Shown: positions 22,701 to 34,375, counted from the first letter of the stretch. The stretch is DNA of 64,000 bases from Poa pratensis (GCA_947311845.1 CAMZMU010000069.1:14526891-14590890), one strand, 5' to 3'. Program-made: numbers and translations. Notes: generated from the letters alone by a model not told the origin.

Positions 22701-24136
22701 AAAACTGCACATCGTAACCGGAAGGGTGGGTCACGGTGATGGACTTAGCAGCACAGTCGAGATTAGCATGGTATCTTGCTAACCAGTCCATGCCCAGTAT
22801 GGCATCAAGGCCCTTCGACCTCAAGGCTATCAACGGGAAAGGGAAGGACAGGGATGCTATGATAATCTGAACCTCAGGAGTAACGCCATCGGTTTGCCAT
22901 TTAGCGCCAGGAGTGGAGATCTCCAAAGGTCGTCTCATTTTCTCGAACGGTATTTTGTGCTCTTTTGCAAACGCAATGGATATGAATGAATGCGATGCTC
23001 CAGAGTCAAACAAACGTAGCTGTATTGCCGTTGATTCGTAACTCACCCATGAGAACGCCGGGTCCTCTTCAGCTTCTTCAATAGAGACGTGGTTCAGGCG
23101 ACCACGCACCATAGGTCCAGCCTTGCCAGTTGGAGTGGCAGGGGCTCGTGCAGGAGTTATAGCGAGAGGTGCCTTCTGGGGGCACTCCCTGGAGTAGTGA
23201 CCAGCCTGGCCACATGTGTAGCAAGTGACTCCAGGTGGAGCAGGTAGCATAGGACGGTACCCACTTCCGCCTATCCCAAGTGTCGAAGTAGTGGGGGCGG
23301 AGGAGGTGGCCTATATCCTGCTGCCCTCGGCATGAAGGGAGCACGAGGTACGGCGCTGTAGGGAACAAAGACCCTGCGCTTCTTGCTCTCAGAACCCGAG
23401 GAACTCTGGTGATCCCCATGTGCGGGCCTCTTGGAAGCTTCAAGTTCCTTTCTTCCTTGCTCAAGAGTGAAAGCCTGGTTGAACAGCTCCTGATAGGTCT
23501 GGAACCTGAAGGGCAATAGCTCATAGCGGAGCTGCGGATTCAGACCCTTGCGGAACAGCTCTTGCTTGTCAGCATCATTGGTCACGTCCCTTGGGGCGTA
23601 ACGAGAAAGATGGTTGAACTCACGACCATAAGTGCGGAGGTCCATCCGTCCCTGTTGCAAATCCAGGAACTCCCTCCTCTTCAGATCCATGATTGGCTGG
23701 GGAATGTACTCCGCACGGAAGGCAGTGCGGAATCCCCCAGTGAAGACATGGTTGGCTGGAAACAAAGCCACATGGCTTTCCCACCAACAGCCAGCAGCAC
23801 CAACCAAGAGATAGGTGGCAAAGTTGACTTGCTCAGCCACTGGGACATGCAGCGCGGAGAACTTGCGCTCCAAAGCACGAAGCCAATCATCAGCTTCCAG
23901 TGGCTCCTTAGCATCAGCAAAGGTGGGTGGCTGGAGCGCAGGAACTCGGTGAGAGTGTTGCACTCGTTCCTCCGTGCATTCTGCTGCACCAACTGTTCCA
24001 GCAAGCGCTCATTGCGCCCACGGTTCTCCTCAATGGCCATCAAGACTTGAGCCATTGTGGGTGGTGGCGGCAGATCATCCTCATCATCATTGTGGTTACC
24101 GCGACCACCACGGCCTCCACGGCCTCCTCGAGCCAT
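19716..24136 (-). pseudogene. gag-pol of the gypsy element, ten frame breaks
   Basis: In order on the minus strand: gag from 24136 (start MARGGRGGRGG), CCHC zinc knuckle (CYTCGQAGHYSREC) near 23223-23182, protease (FDSGASHSFIS) near 23007, RT with YIDD near 22039-22028, RNase H to about 21250, integrase zinc finger near 21000-20830, DDE core about 20759-20300, and a chromodomain-like tail to 19716 (WSHHSEEEATWE). The frame breaks near 23963, 23295, 22535, 21947, 21708, 21618, 21440, 21062, 20882 and 20800. Each break fits one base missing, usually from a short homopolymer, and I saw no substitution-type stop. The element is young, so sequencing error is a serious alternative to decay. Confidence 0.85.
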
Positions 24137-24681
24137 TCTGGAGATTTGACAATGACACGGTTAGTCTTTCTCCGAATGGTCGAACAATAGCATTAGCGTC
24201 TACACAAGTACACAGACTAGGGACGATAATACTTTGCGAGAAGGAAAACAACAAGATAGAACTTGGGTCAAAGATCAGCATCATGTGCTACTAGTGAGAG
24301 TTAAGAAATCACAACTTAACACACTCTAGTTGGCACAATCCGGGACCTTATGTTCAAGTCCGTGGTTAAACCCAAAGAAAGGATCAATTGATAACTCGGT
24401 AGAACATCTGATTGATTTGGGATTGACAACGCAGCGGGAGCAACGTGACACATAACACTAAAGGTCGAACCCACCCCGTTTCTAATCATTTTGAAGTAAC
24501 AGGTGAGAAGTAAAACCTTTAAACTCAAATTGAGGTAAGATTGCTCCGAGATTAGAGGTAACCAGATAAGGAGTAAAAAGAATCCTAAGATGGTTTTCAC
24601 AACTCATTTTTAGGTTAAAAATATTTTCACAAACACTAGACTCAACATCGACCAGTAGAAGGGTTTCCTACAGGCAGTACT

Positions 24682-24693
24682 GCTCTGATACCA
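24682..24693 (-). other. Primer binding site, initiator tRNA-Met type
   Basis: On the minus strand TGGTATCAGAGC lies three bases inside the 5' LTR boundary (AGT then TGG). It is the standard primer site of many plant Ty3/gypsy and Ty1/copia elements. Confidence 0.85.
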
Positions 24694-24696
24694 ACT

Positions 24697-27600
24697 TGTG
24701 GCGCCCTGACCCGACTGTTATACAGTGATGCTGCGTGTCACCGGTTAAGCGATACAACCGGAGGTTACGGGTTTACCAATCCCCGGCCAAAACCTTTGGC
24801 AGGCGTTGCTGGGTACACCTCACTCCAGACAACGCAACACCCCGATTGATGCCTTAACACGGCGCAACCCTCAAGCATAATAGTAAGATCAAGACTTGTG
24901 GAACAACTGGCACATCACAGACTCTACGACACAAAACATATATTCAACTCTTATAAAGAGAAAGATAGCAAATGACAACCAGAGGTCACAGACCCAACAT
25001 TACAACAAGCGGAAGCAAATTAGGTTGTTCTAAACAACAAGATCCAACATATGGCCTAAGAGGCCTACAGATAAACATCACAACGCCAGCTGTTCCAGGA
25101 TGTCCCAAGCTGCCACCTGGGAACCCCAGACTACTCGTCGACGTCCACAAAGAACCCACCTTCGAGGTCGGTGAAGTCCTCCTCTGAAACAAAAGCAAAG
25201 ACGTTGAGTTCGACGAACTCGCAAGATTAGAGCTATTATATGCTCGATGATTAGCTTTCAAGGTTTTATGGCTGTTTTGCATAAAGCTGATTTTATTTAT
25301 GGAAAACATAACTCAAAGGCATCGACTAATCAGAATATTTTCAAAAGAGGTAAGGAGTAACTCTTTCTTTCATCACCTTTCATCATCAACCAACCTCAAC
25401 CACTGTACCTGTTCATCAAAGGCACCTCCCCGAATCACCCTCGAGGAAGCTCACCTTACAATCGTGAGTGGTACCTCTAGTACCCAGTTTTTAATCATTC
25501 CGTTAAAGTTATTCTATGATCTTATCGTCCTTTCCCAAGTTGTCCGTAACCGTGGACACGGCTTTTCGAAAAGATTTAACCCTGCAGGGGTGCACTGTGT
25601 TTACCTTCGGTACCGCCCGGCTCATTGCCTACACGTAGCTCTCTTCCGGGGAAAGCCGGCTGAGTGGGAACGGTTACAACCTTTACCTTGTTAAAGACTA
25701 ACCCAGGATCATCAGTGAGGACGGAGCAGCGATCGTCAACACCCTGCCCCGTGGCCACTCATTTTCCTAGACTCCACGTCCTCATCCCAGTTCACACCAC
25801 CATCTTCACGCACGCGCAAATGGAAAGCCAAACTAGAGGACCCTGGCTAGTCCCGCTCAAGTTAGTCGGTCGACGAGGGCTCCATATACCCCACCGAATG
25901 GAAGCGCGCTCATTCTTGGTTCAAGAGGTAAAGAACTCGCACCTAGGCGGCGAGAGCGAGACAAAACACCACCATACCGAAGTGGCCTCTCATCCCCACC
26001 TTTAAGCATCTTATTACCTGTCACCACAATTCCTCCACCATCCACATCGCTGTCACAAGTCAACACTGTTTCCAGCATGTACCACCATAGTACCACTAGG
26101 CAATTCACTAAGCATGGCTAAGCACTTGCATAGCATAATAATTATATCAGGCCAACAATGCAAACCTATGGTAATAGGAGGGGAAAACAGGCATTGGCAT
26201 CGGAATCTTAATGCATTCTATAGGATACTCTAATCCAAGCAAAAAGACATTTAGAACCGCATGCAATATTATAGTGGAGAAAATATTTGCGGAAAATAGG
26301 ATAAGACATGCTCAGAGGGGGGATTACGCTTGCCTTGCTCAACGTGCTGGTAGTACGGATCGTCGGGGTATTGCGGTGTAACCCCGGCTGCTTGATCTAT
26401 CGAGGCATAGCAACGGAAGAACAATCAATCACCACACAAACTTTAGCAAATGCAATGCACAAACACATGATGACATGTCAATTTAAATCCCCGAGAGGAG
26501 GATGATTCAACTATTCAATTTAAACGGAGTTTGGGTGCTTAGTGGGGACACACTTTGAATACACCGTGGAGTTAAGTAAGGAATCATCTTTACTTGTTGA
26601 TTAACGTAGTTGAGACCCTAGGATTTAACTTGTAGATGATATGACATGATCATGTGAGAGGTGCAAAGTTTAGGGTGATTAGACATGCTTGTAACAGGTA
26701 CTAGGAGGGGGATTCAGGTTAGAAAGCATTACAATTGAAACAGGTTAAAAACTGGGGTATCCGGATCCCAGTCCGGAAATTTCCGGGTCTGGCACCGGGT
26801 GCAGATCCGGTTTCAGATCCGGTGAAATCCGGGTTTTGCACCGGAATTTAATTCATCCGGAAATATTTCCGGGTGTAAACCGGGTATAATCCGGGTGAAG
26901 ACGTGCGAGTCCAGTAGCCATTTCACTAATCCGGTATAGAATCCGGAAAATTCCGGGATTGACACCGGGTTTTCCAGTTCAACTGGAACGTGCTACTCCT
27001 ACTGCGATTCGACGAACGAGAGCGAATAGGAGGAACGGAGGGCACTGGGGATGGTCATGTGCTCACCCTGAGCTCGTGGGAGGGCTTGGCGAGGTCGGGG
27101 GTGGGCGGAGATGGCCGGAATCGTGACCGACGTCCGGCGGCCGGAGTTGGAGAAGACGAGCACGGCGGCGACAATGCGGGCGGCCCCGGCTCGATTCCTT
27201 CGGCAGGGACGGAGAGGAGGACACGGCGGAGCTCCCTGCGGTCTTCGATTCGCTCGGGGGCTCCTCAATCGACGGCGTCGAGCTCGGCGGCCATGGCGGC
27301 TAGGGTTCGAGCTCGTTGGAGAGGAGAGAGCGAGGGAGAACGGGGAGGATAAGGTCGGGGATGGAGTGGGCATGGCCTCCTGGGCTTGCTCTTCTCTCTT
27401 GCAGGTGGGGGCAGCGAGGAGCCCGGCATCGAGCTGGTGCGGCGCGAGCGACGAGCTCGGTCGCTACAGGATGAAGACGATGCTGGTCTGGTTCATCCGG
27501 TATGGATTCCGGAATTTTCCGGTTCTGGCACCGGATGAGATCCGGGTTCAGGTCCGGATGATTCCGGATCTGCTACCGGATTCCCTGAGTTCTTGGAACT

Positions 27601-27829
27601 TCCTTGACGATTCCAAAATGTCGAAGTAACTTTGGTGAGCGAGGTTGAGTGACTTCATTGCTGAAGTTTGTTAGAACAATAGCGCAAATGGTTTCAGCAA
27701 CTTAACAACATTTCAAAGCAACTGATGTTAACTCGAGAGGGACATGGTTATGCAAGGATGCATGATGCAATTAACTCAAAAGCGAAAATTTTAAACAGGT
27801 TTTTAGGTTCACAACTTTGGGCTGTTACA
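24697..27829 (-). repeat. 5' LTR (right copy) of the gypsy element
   Basis: 3,133 bp. Relative to the left copy I see 3 substitutions (in the CAA[G/C]CGG, GTCAC[T/A]GAC and GCGCG[T/C]TC contexts) and seven 1-base deletions, all in runs of 2-4 identical bases. Confidence 0.95.
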
Positions 27830-28374
27830 CAAACCCATCCAAGGAGGAGACAACCAGAACCTCCAGCAGCAAAAACGAAACACCCTCCACCACCACCTCC
27901 TCCCCTCGCCACCTCGGCCGGCCAGAGGAAGGACGGAGAAGAGCCTCCGAGCACCCACACCAACGCCACCAGAGCGCAGGGACAAACCACAGCACGATCG
28001 AGCAGATCGGCGGGACAGAAGACCTCCAGCCGCAGCACAGAGGGACAAACCACCAACTCTCACCTCAGCGCCGCCCGGAGCCGCACCGAGAGAAGGGAAG
28101 AGTCGTACCTTATTTACCCTAGGCGGCCAGCGAACCTTCCACGCGCCGCCGCCGGGACCTAGACTACCCTATCTACACACCTGGAGGCAAGGGCCCAGAT
28201 CCCCACCTTCTCCCGCCGCCGGAGCGACGAGAGAAGGCAGAGATCCGCCCCCGCTCCGGTGAGAAGAAGGGAAACGCGAGTTCGCCCCCTTTTCGCCGCT
28301 CTCACCTGTAGCAGAGGGGAGGAGAGGACGAAGCGGTGATGATGGCTATTAATTAAGCTTGTTCTTCAGATTTT

Positions 28375-28748
28375 AGCGTTAGGAGGGATTCTATTTTTAA
28401 TTTTGTTGAGGGAAAGGAGGGGTTCAACCCCTGAAATTACCAAACAAAGCTTCAGGTGGCAATAGAATGATGTCCAGGGCATTCAGTCACTGTACTCCAT
28501 CCTGCACCATTCTGTTGCATCCTTTTGCCAAACAGAGTTCTAGAGAATACTCCATTCACAACAGTTACACAAGACTAACAATTCCTGATTGGAGTAACAG
28601 ATAAAGATTTCTTTTTGACACATTCGATTAGGCTGACATTTACACGTATAGATAATTACAGGGAGAGCAAAAGTTCCTTTTTAGCACTAGACATAACATA
28701 TGACACTTCCTGGCTCAAGCAGTCCATGGACCATCGCTGCCCGGGGAT
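28375..28748. other. Spacer downstream of the sulfiredoxin gene
   Basis: Probably the 3' UTR and downstream flank of SRX, read on the minus strand. No other feature is seen. Confidence 0.4.
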
Positions 28749-31409
28749 TCATCGCATATGGTGCCTGGAAGGGAAGAATCAGGCTTCAGTACAGACAATT
28801 CAAACATGCAATGGACCGTCCAGCAAACTCAAGGAAGATGGGCTCACCTCAGTGTTTCTTTTGTCCCTCGGCGGACTTTGCAGCGGATGGTCGGGAGTCC
28901 TAGGCGCTGGTGAGCCTCGTAGCGGTGGCATCCAGAGAAACCTGAGGATCATGTGCAGGCATATTCAGCAAGAGGGAAATGGGTGTAGCTCTAGAGTGGG
29001 AAGTGACTACTTGGGATATGAACATAATACCGTAGTAGACTCCATCGACCTCCAGCACGTCGATCTGCAGTTTCAACAAACTGAACCTGATAAGTACCAT
29101 TTCAAAATGATGCCGCAGTTAAGAAACCATAATGAAATTCAACTATGGACTTTTGTTCGTTTAAGACGAACAAGCGCACTAATACTTACCGAAGTTGAAA
29201 TCACAACAAACAAGCATAATCAGGATAGATCCAAACAAAGGGCAAACAAAAAGGTTGAGAAAAGGAAGGAAAGTAAGCTCTTTGGCATAGCTAGTCCAAA
29301 ATAACACATCGATCAAGAGAAGCAAGCAGCATCTGATTCAGCAGCACCCTACATGAACATTTACGTTGGTGCTATAGAGCCGTTACTATTGCTATAAGAA
29401 GGTTTGATTCCGGGATATATGGGGCTTGTCGACAGCTTCATGGCGCTGCTGAGGAGAAGACTTCAAACCCCGTTGGAGCTGATGCCGGATTGAGGTGCCT
29501 CTCTTTTGGATGGACTTCTACCTGGAGCTGGACAGCGGGAAAAGTTCATGGCGGCAGGGCTTCAATGCGGTATCTGCGTGATCACCCTGAGGAAGCTGAT
29601 GATATCCACGTCGTCATGGACTGAAAAAAGAAGTTCCTCCCGGGCCTCCCCTTCAACCTGGAACATTGTCTCTTCTCCACTGATGCTTCTGCTAGATGTG
29701 AAGATGAAGACAAGTGTGCTGGGGGCTTTCTGCTAGTGATCCTGGTGTTTACCAGTTATCTGGCTATGTTTTGTCTCTGGTTTTCGAGAACTTTGCTGCC
29801 TGCGTGCAGAGTAGTTTCGTAGTGGCTATGGTTAGGTTTGAACCCCCTGATGTGGGCTTCTATTTTCTGAACTCTACTTTCATGTAAGAACGCAAGGGTT
29901 TCGTTTTTTTCAATGAGAAAATGGAGCCGGGGCGGGTCCCTTTTAGTCTAAAAAATTCCGGGATATATGGTACACTCTCTTTGAACGAAAACTCATCAAG
30001 AGGACCACAACGGAGCTCATGGAACCTTTGTCACTGCATGCTTCACATGTCAAATAAGCTTGGAAAAAGCTCATTTCCAAACATAATATTGCAGGTTCTT
30101 GCGGACAAAAAATGGATAGAACTCTGTAGTGTGGTATCCGGAAACATGGATGTAGACAACCCAAATTGAATATTAACGTGTGTACTCAATCATGTGAATA
30201 ATAAACTATTATACTCCTTCCATTACAAATTAATTGGCGCAGATTTAGTTCAACTTTTGTACTAAATCTGCATCAATTAATTTGCAACGGAGGGTGTACA
30301 AACATACTGAGAGAACTCGGGAGCTAACAGGATTCAATAGCTGTGTATTTGTAACGTATTGTCTCTGCTATAATTTATCCATATATAGTCAATTCCACAT
30401 AAGAAAAAATCCAATTCTGACAGAATTTATCCTAAGACATCATGAGCTAAGAAAATACTTGTGGTTAAAGGAATGTTAAGGGAAAGATGCCCACGGGTAC
30501 TTGGAGGCCGATGACACGGATGCTGTCCATGAGCTCCTGCACCTTGGCAGGATCATTGGCACGTGTTCGCATCAGTGGCCTCCGGATATCTTCGAGTGGG
30601 ATCTCCATCACCACAGGGCCTTTCTTCTCCGAGTCGCTCAATGGGGGCCGCGCAGCCGCTCCTACACCAAGGAAAATTTGAACCATTGTTACTTTGGCAT
30701 AAGTTCAACTAGATAGCCCAAACTACAAGTTGATAACTGAATATTGCACAAGGAAATTCTCCTGCCATGTACTCCCTCCGTTCCAAATTATAAGATGTTT
30801 TTACCACTTCAATGTGGACTAAATACGTACTGAAATGACTGAATCAACACACTAAACGTTACGAATCAAGGAAAAGATAAAAAGGTTTATATTTAGGAAT
30901 GGAGGGAGTAGTATTCAACAACATGATCCATCATAGCAATGCCCAATTAGACACCGTTCACATGTGATTCCCCTCCAATTTCAAAATTTATCTATTCCTT
31001 TTCCACCTCAGGAGAATTATCGGACGAAGTTCGAATTAAATCATACTGTACCGGATTCAACTGAACCGCTTTGGCTCCGAAATGGACCAGGAAATCGCCA
31101 ACATTTTTCCACGGGATACTAGGGCAGAGTATGTCCAGTAGCAATAAGATTCGCGCCCTCACACCTCACCTTTCTATGATTTAACTCAGCTCAAGTCCCT
31201 CAAACAATTCAACTGAAAGAACGCATGAAGGGGGAGCAGGTAAAGGTAAACCTACCATTGGAGGATGAGACCGAGAAGGAGAGGCCGCACCTCCCGCTCG
31301 CGCTCCTCCCCCGGTGAACGGGGGTGCTGGGAACGGCAGCGCGGTGGTGGAGGAGGAAGCCGGCGGGGGCCAGGATCTTCCCCAAATCCAAGCTCGAGCT
31401 CGACGCCAT
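28749..31409 (-). CDS. SRX: Sulfiredoxin, chloroplast-targeted type
   Basis: Sulfiredoxin uses ATP and a thiol to reduce cysteine sulfinic acid in over-oxidised 2-Cys peroxiredoxins; the plant enzyme acts in plastids and mitochondria. Five exons give 154 residues in one unbroken frame: 31409-31256, 30661-30495, 29064-29031, 28941-28848 and 28764-28749. Residues 1-50 (MASSSSLDLGKI onward) look like a transit peptide. The core follows: VVMEIPLEDIRRPLMRTR, AKVQELMDSIRVIGLQVP, IDVLEVDGVYYG, then FSGCHRYEAHQRLGLPTIRC with the catalytic Cys in SGCHR. The last exon is 16 nt (end of Arg, then HHMR and stop), joined from GAG|GTGAGC to CTTCCAG|G. Donor 2 is a weaker GTGGGC. Introns 1 and 2 carry MITEs and a LINE fragment. 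The gene appears functional. Confidence 0.93.
29423..29954 (+). mobile_element. LINE 3' fragment in SRX intron 2
   Basis: It is flanked by the 16-bp direct repeat ATTCCGGGATATATGG (29407-29422 and 29955-29970) and ends in a short A-tail. The paralogous region near 41.83 kb has the uninterrupted site, which confirms the insertion. The tail end (CAATGAGAAAATGGAGCCGG) resembles plant LINE 3' ends. Confidence 0.7.
30212..30298. mobile_element. Stowaway-like MITE in SRX intron 2
   Basis: The ends are TACTCCTTCCATTACAAATTAAT and its inverse, ATTAATTTGCAACGGAGGGTGTA, with TA at each end. The unit is highly self-complementary. The SRX pseudogene copy near 42.2 kb has the empty site (TTACACAAAC). Confidence 0.8.
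30770..30910. mobile_element. Stowaway MITE in SRX intron 1
   Basis: About 140 bp with ends TACTCCCTCCGTTCC and GGAATGGAGGGAGTA, duplicated TA. No coding capacity. Confidence 0.88.
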
Positions 31410-31624
31410 TGCTGCTCGCGCTCCTGCTGCTCTGCTGCTACCGTGTCGGAGCGTCTCATCGATCTGCACCATAGGAATCCCCTGGGCCTGCTTCCAGTTC
31501 AATACTGAGCCACGCACGTTTTTATGGGCCTATGGACTTCTACTTGGGTTCCAAGTTCATCAGCCTTTCACTAAAGAAAAATTCGTCAGCCTTTGGGCCT
31601 CAAAGCGCACGTTTCCTTTCTTTT

Positions 31625-31690
31625 TACTCCCTCCGATTTGAACTAACCTCAGTTCAAAACTGCGACACTTATTTTAAACCGGAGGGAGTA
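31625..31690. mobile_element. Short Stowaway MITE upstream of SRX
   Basis: 66 bp: TACTCCCTCCGATTTGAAC at the left and AAACCGGAGGGAGTA at the right. It lies about 220 bp upstream of the SRX start, so in or near its promoter. Confidence 0.8.
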
Positions 31691-32299
31691 CTTGCAATAT
31701 GTCCATTGCGTGTTTCGAAAGGAACTGAGTACTGTCGTCCAGCCACGAGGGGTGTAGCGTGGCGTCCGCATAGGCCCAAAAAATTGATATGGCAATACAA
31801 ATTGAACTTACACACTACAACTCAGTTAGAACTAAACCCTACAATTTGAATATGGAGTGGGGTGGATTGGGTGCCGCTTTGCATCCCTACCTGCCACTCC
31901 GTTGAGACACCATGTGTGCAGTATAGCGCGCACACTCGTGGGCCACGATGTTCGCTACGAGCAAACGTAATCTTGAAAGAATTAAACGCTACACTAAGAT
32001 CACTAATGATAGGAGCAATCATTGCTCGATGGTTCCCTCTCTCCTACCGCAACTATACCATCTTTTAACTGCCCCAGTGTCTCCTATGGTTTTGTCGAAG
32101 TTCCAGTTCCGTGAAGGCACCAATGCATCTTAAAATATTAGAGCTTCTATGATAAGAGGATCGACGATGCGTTGCTAAACTAGGCACCATGCACTCCTAA
32201 AACATTCTAAATCGCGACTTGAGGAAATATCACCACATTACTTAAATGTCATGTCGGAATTCAGTTTAATGACCGCTGGGAGGTCCATGCCAGGTATAG
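31691..32299. other. Unassigned spacer upstream of SRX
   Basis: No coding region, repeat or transposon end that I can support. Confidence 0.4.
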
Positions 32300-33179
32300 G
32301 GAGGTTCGGTGATTTTAGCTTTCATCTCCTTTAGACCATCCAACATGACCAAAGTTTTGGAAATATAATCCACTGTCTTCTCCGGGTTAAACATTTAATC
32401 ATCATGGCTCCACTTGTTCCAAGAATTCCAAATGACACTCAATATCTATACGGTTAGTTCCGGATCCAAGTCTTCAAAGGAGGCTTCACTAAGTTTGTCC
32501 TATGCCCACATTGTAGGAGGTTGCGATGATTTTTTTTAAATTGACGCATCTTTTTTCACAGTTCAGAAAAGTTGTGCATGTGAACACTCAAAAAGAGTGT
32601 GCCTCTGATGTTTCTGTGCGGCACCATGCGGATAGGTACTTCGTTCTCTGATATTCCGCGTGGCGAGCGTTACATAATCCGACAAAATGTTTTGGAGAAC
32701 TCTTGACCAAAATAAAACATCAGGCTTCCATAACATTGTCCACTTTACATCATCACTTGCAGCTCCATTCTAAACATCTTCTTTTTGCTCTAGAGCACAA
32801 TAAGCAGACCGGACTGAGTACCTGATTTTTTTAGATAAAAAGTACCTGCTTTTTCATGAGCCCACGCTAGACAGTCCTCTCCATTTGTCTGCCTGTGCAG
32901 ATTTCGCAAAATTCAATCAACCTCAAGGCCAAAGAAAATTGAACGAACAAGTTGTTCATTCCACTGATGTGTACATATCTCGATAAAGTCGCTAACAAGT
33001 ACCTTATCTGTATCTTGCAGTTGTCCCATATGATGCATTGTACTGGAACCCGAAATCCAATTATCATTCCAAACTGAAACTGTTTCCCTAGATCCAATGA
33101 GCTTGATCAATCCCTCTTCAAGCGCTTCCCTCCCAACTAGAATAGTTTGCCAAATTCTTGGTGCCGTACTTGGTGCCAA
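32300..33179 (-). pseudogene. LINE ORF2 C-terminal remnant
   Basis: The intact part is 33179-32913: RIWQTILVGREALEEGLIK, then VSVWNDNWISGS and LVSDFIEICTHQWNEQLVRS. This order (W..I..GREAL..G, W.DNWI.G, VSDL...WNE..V) is typical of the region after reverse transcriptase in plant LINEs. Downstream on the minus strand, degenerate sequence continues to about 32300 with the expected zf-RVT-like region but with many stops and frame changes. It is a decayed fragment with no tail seen. Confidence 0.7.
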
Positions 33180-33700
33180 GGCTAAGATGAACTCACCATC
33201 AGGGTATTATCTCCAACTAAACACCTAAGCACATAAAGAGATAGGTTTTGTAATCAGTTGCCATCATTGTTTACCTAGCTAGCAAAGAACGTTAAACATG
33301 TGCAACTCCCTAAAACCAATTCTTTCACAACATTTAGGTTTTGCAATCTTGGCCCAGGCCAACTAGCATTGAGCGTTTATCCAAAGACATGCCAACCGAT
33401 AAAAGCCCGAGATCAAGAAATCTAATGCACCCGTCAAAGATCAACGAGCACCACCTTTTTTCACTAGAACCCTAATCGCCTCTCCCGAGAGGAGCATGGT
33501 TTCTATAAATAACTTAAAAGTCTTACAGCCTGATTTTGTATGCCAATTATGTGATGTAAGTGTCTTTTTACCTTTGAAAACATTATTTCTTTCCTATTTA
33601 GCACTTGGTCACAATTAATATATGTATGGCATTTTTGTGAGCTATAAATTTTATGCTTTATATGGAAATCAAAACTTCATTTGATTGAGCGCTATAGGCT
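33180..33700. other. Unassigned AT-rich spacer
   Basis: Nothing recognised. Confidence 0.35.
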
Positions 33701-33739
33701 AAGTTGGTTATGGATAATGTATATTTTTTATATTTGTGA

Positions 33740-33920
33740 ATTTTGGGTGGTACACCTCCCGAAAAATTTGCCAGGGTGCACACGACTGCAGACAAAGTAC
33801 GCTGAAAAATATTGTGCTAGCCTGTGGGGCTAGTCTAAAGATTATAGAGAGCTGCCAGGAGTAAAGACCGTTGGCCCGGGGATGCCTAGGGTGTTATATT
33901 TGGTATCAAATCTGATCCTC
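33740..33920 (+). mobile_element. Degenerate gypsy LTR end with primer-site remnant
   Basis: The sequence runs CACCTCCCGAAAAATTTG ... CCAGGAGTAAAG ... GGGTGTTATATTTGGTATCA. The end GGGTGTTA(T/C)A followed by TTGGTATCA resembles a chromovirus LTR end plus initiator tRNA-Met primer site. A second degenerate copy lies at about 34190-34375. Confidence 0.45.
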
Positions 33921-34189
33921 GAAGTTACACATATGTGTGCAGGTCAGGGCGTGAACATGTGGGACATATGTCGTCACTAGACGTGTATACGCGTGACAAG
34001 AGGGACATTTTGGGTTGGGAGTTGACCGACAAGGACGTAGATCTTCTAATTGTGTGTGTATGCACGTGACATTATGGCTCGAAGCTTAATGGATTTGATA
34101 AGATATTCATACTAATGAGATGCATCTTCTTTTTCAAAAGTTAATCTCTAAAAAAAACCTCGGTTAAGCATGCCTGGTCTGAAGCAATT

Positions 34190-34375
34190 TGGAGATGGGT
34201 GACCTCCCGAAAAGTTTTGAGGCGTGCTCATAAATGGGGATAAAGTGCGCAAGAAAAGATTTTGTTGATCTATGCATGAGGTCATTCTAAAATCATAGAG
34301 ACCTTCCAGGAGGGCGGGTAGCTACCGCCGGCGCCGGTTTGACTGGGGTGTTACATTTTGTGGTAGTGTTAGATA
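34190..34375 (+). mobile_element. Second degenerate gypsy LTR end
   Basis: It shares GACCTCCCGAAAAGTTTTG, AATCATAGAGACCTTCCAGG and GGGGTGTTACATTTTG with the copy about 460 bp to the left. It could be an LTR pair with a large internal deletion, or two independent fragments. Confidence 0.4.

Larger units (their letters stand above)
16540..27829 (-). mobile_element. Complete Ty3/gypsy LTR retrotransposon, Tekay-like chromovirus
   Basis: The element is 11,290 bp with LTRs of 3,140 and 3,133 bp, ends TG...CA, and a perfect 5-bp target duplication CAAAC (16535-16539 and 27830-27834). The primer site matches initiator tRNA-Met (TGGTATCAGAGC on the minus strand). A polypurine tract abuts the left LTR. 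The gene order on the minus strand is gag, protease, RT, RNase H, integrase and a C-terminal chromodomain-like segment, which points to the Tekay/Del chromovirus lineage. The LTRs differ by only about 3 substitutions, so the insertion is recent. Confidence 0.95.
16128..28358 (-). mobile_element. Non-LTR retroelement (LINE-like), split by the gypsy insertion
   Basis: A 16-bp direct repeat, TTGTTCTTCAGATTTT, flanks the unit at 16112-16127 and 28359-28374. The element has a T-run at its left end, which is an A-tail on the minus strand. Outside the nested gypsy element it comprises 16128-16539 and 27835-28358, about 0.94 kb. Long variable target duplications with an A-tail indicate target-primed reverse transcription. 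The body is GC-rich and encodes nothing I can name, so it may be a 5'-truncated LINE or a retroposed transcript. Confidence 0.7.

Noticed and set aside
28615..29304. 229-codon plus-strand open frame
   Set aside because: It is antisense to SRX exons 3 and 4 and their introns; the minus strand carries the conserved sulfiredoxin protein.
33740..34375. The two degenerate blocks as a tRNA-like or rRNA-like repeat
   Set aside because: The GGTATCA word is better explained as a primer-site remnant after an LTR end; no cloverleaf can be drawn.
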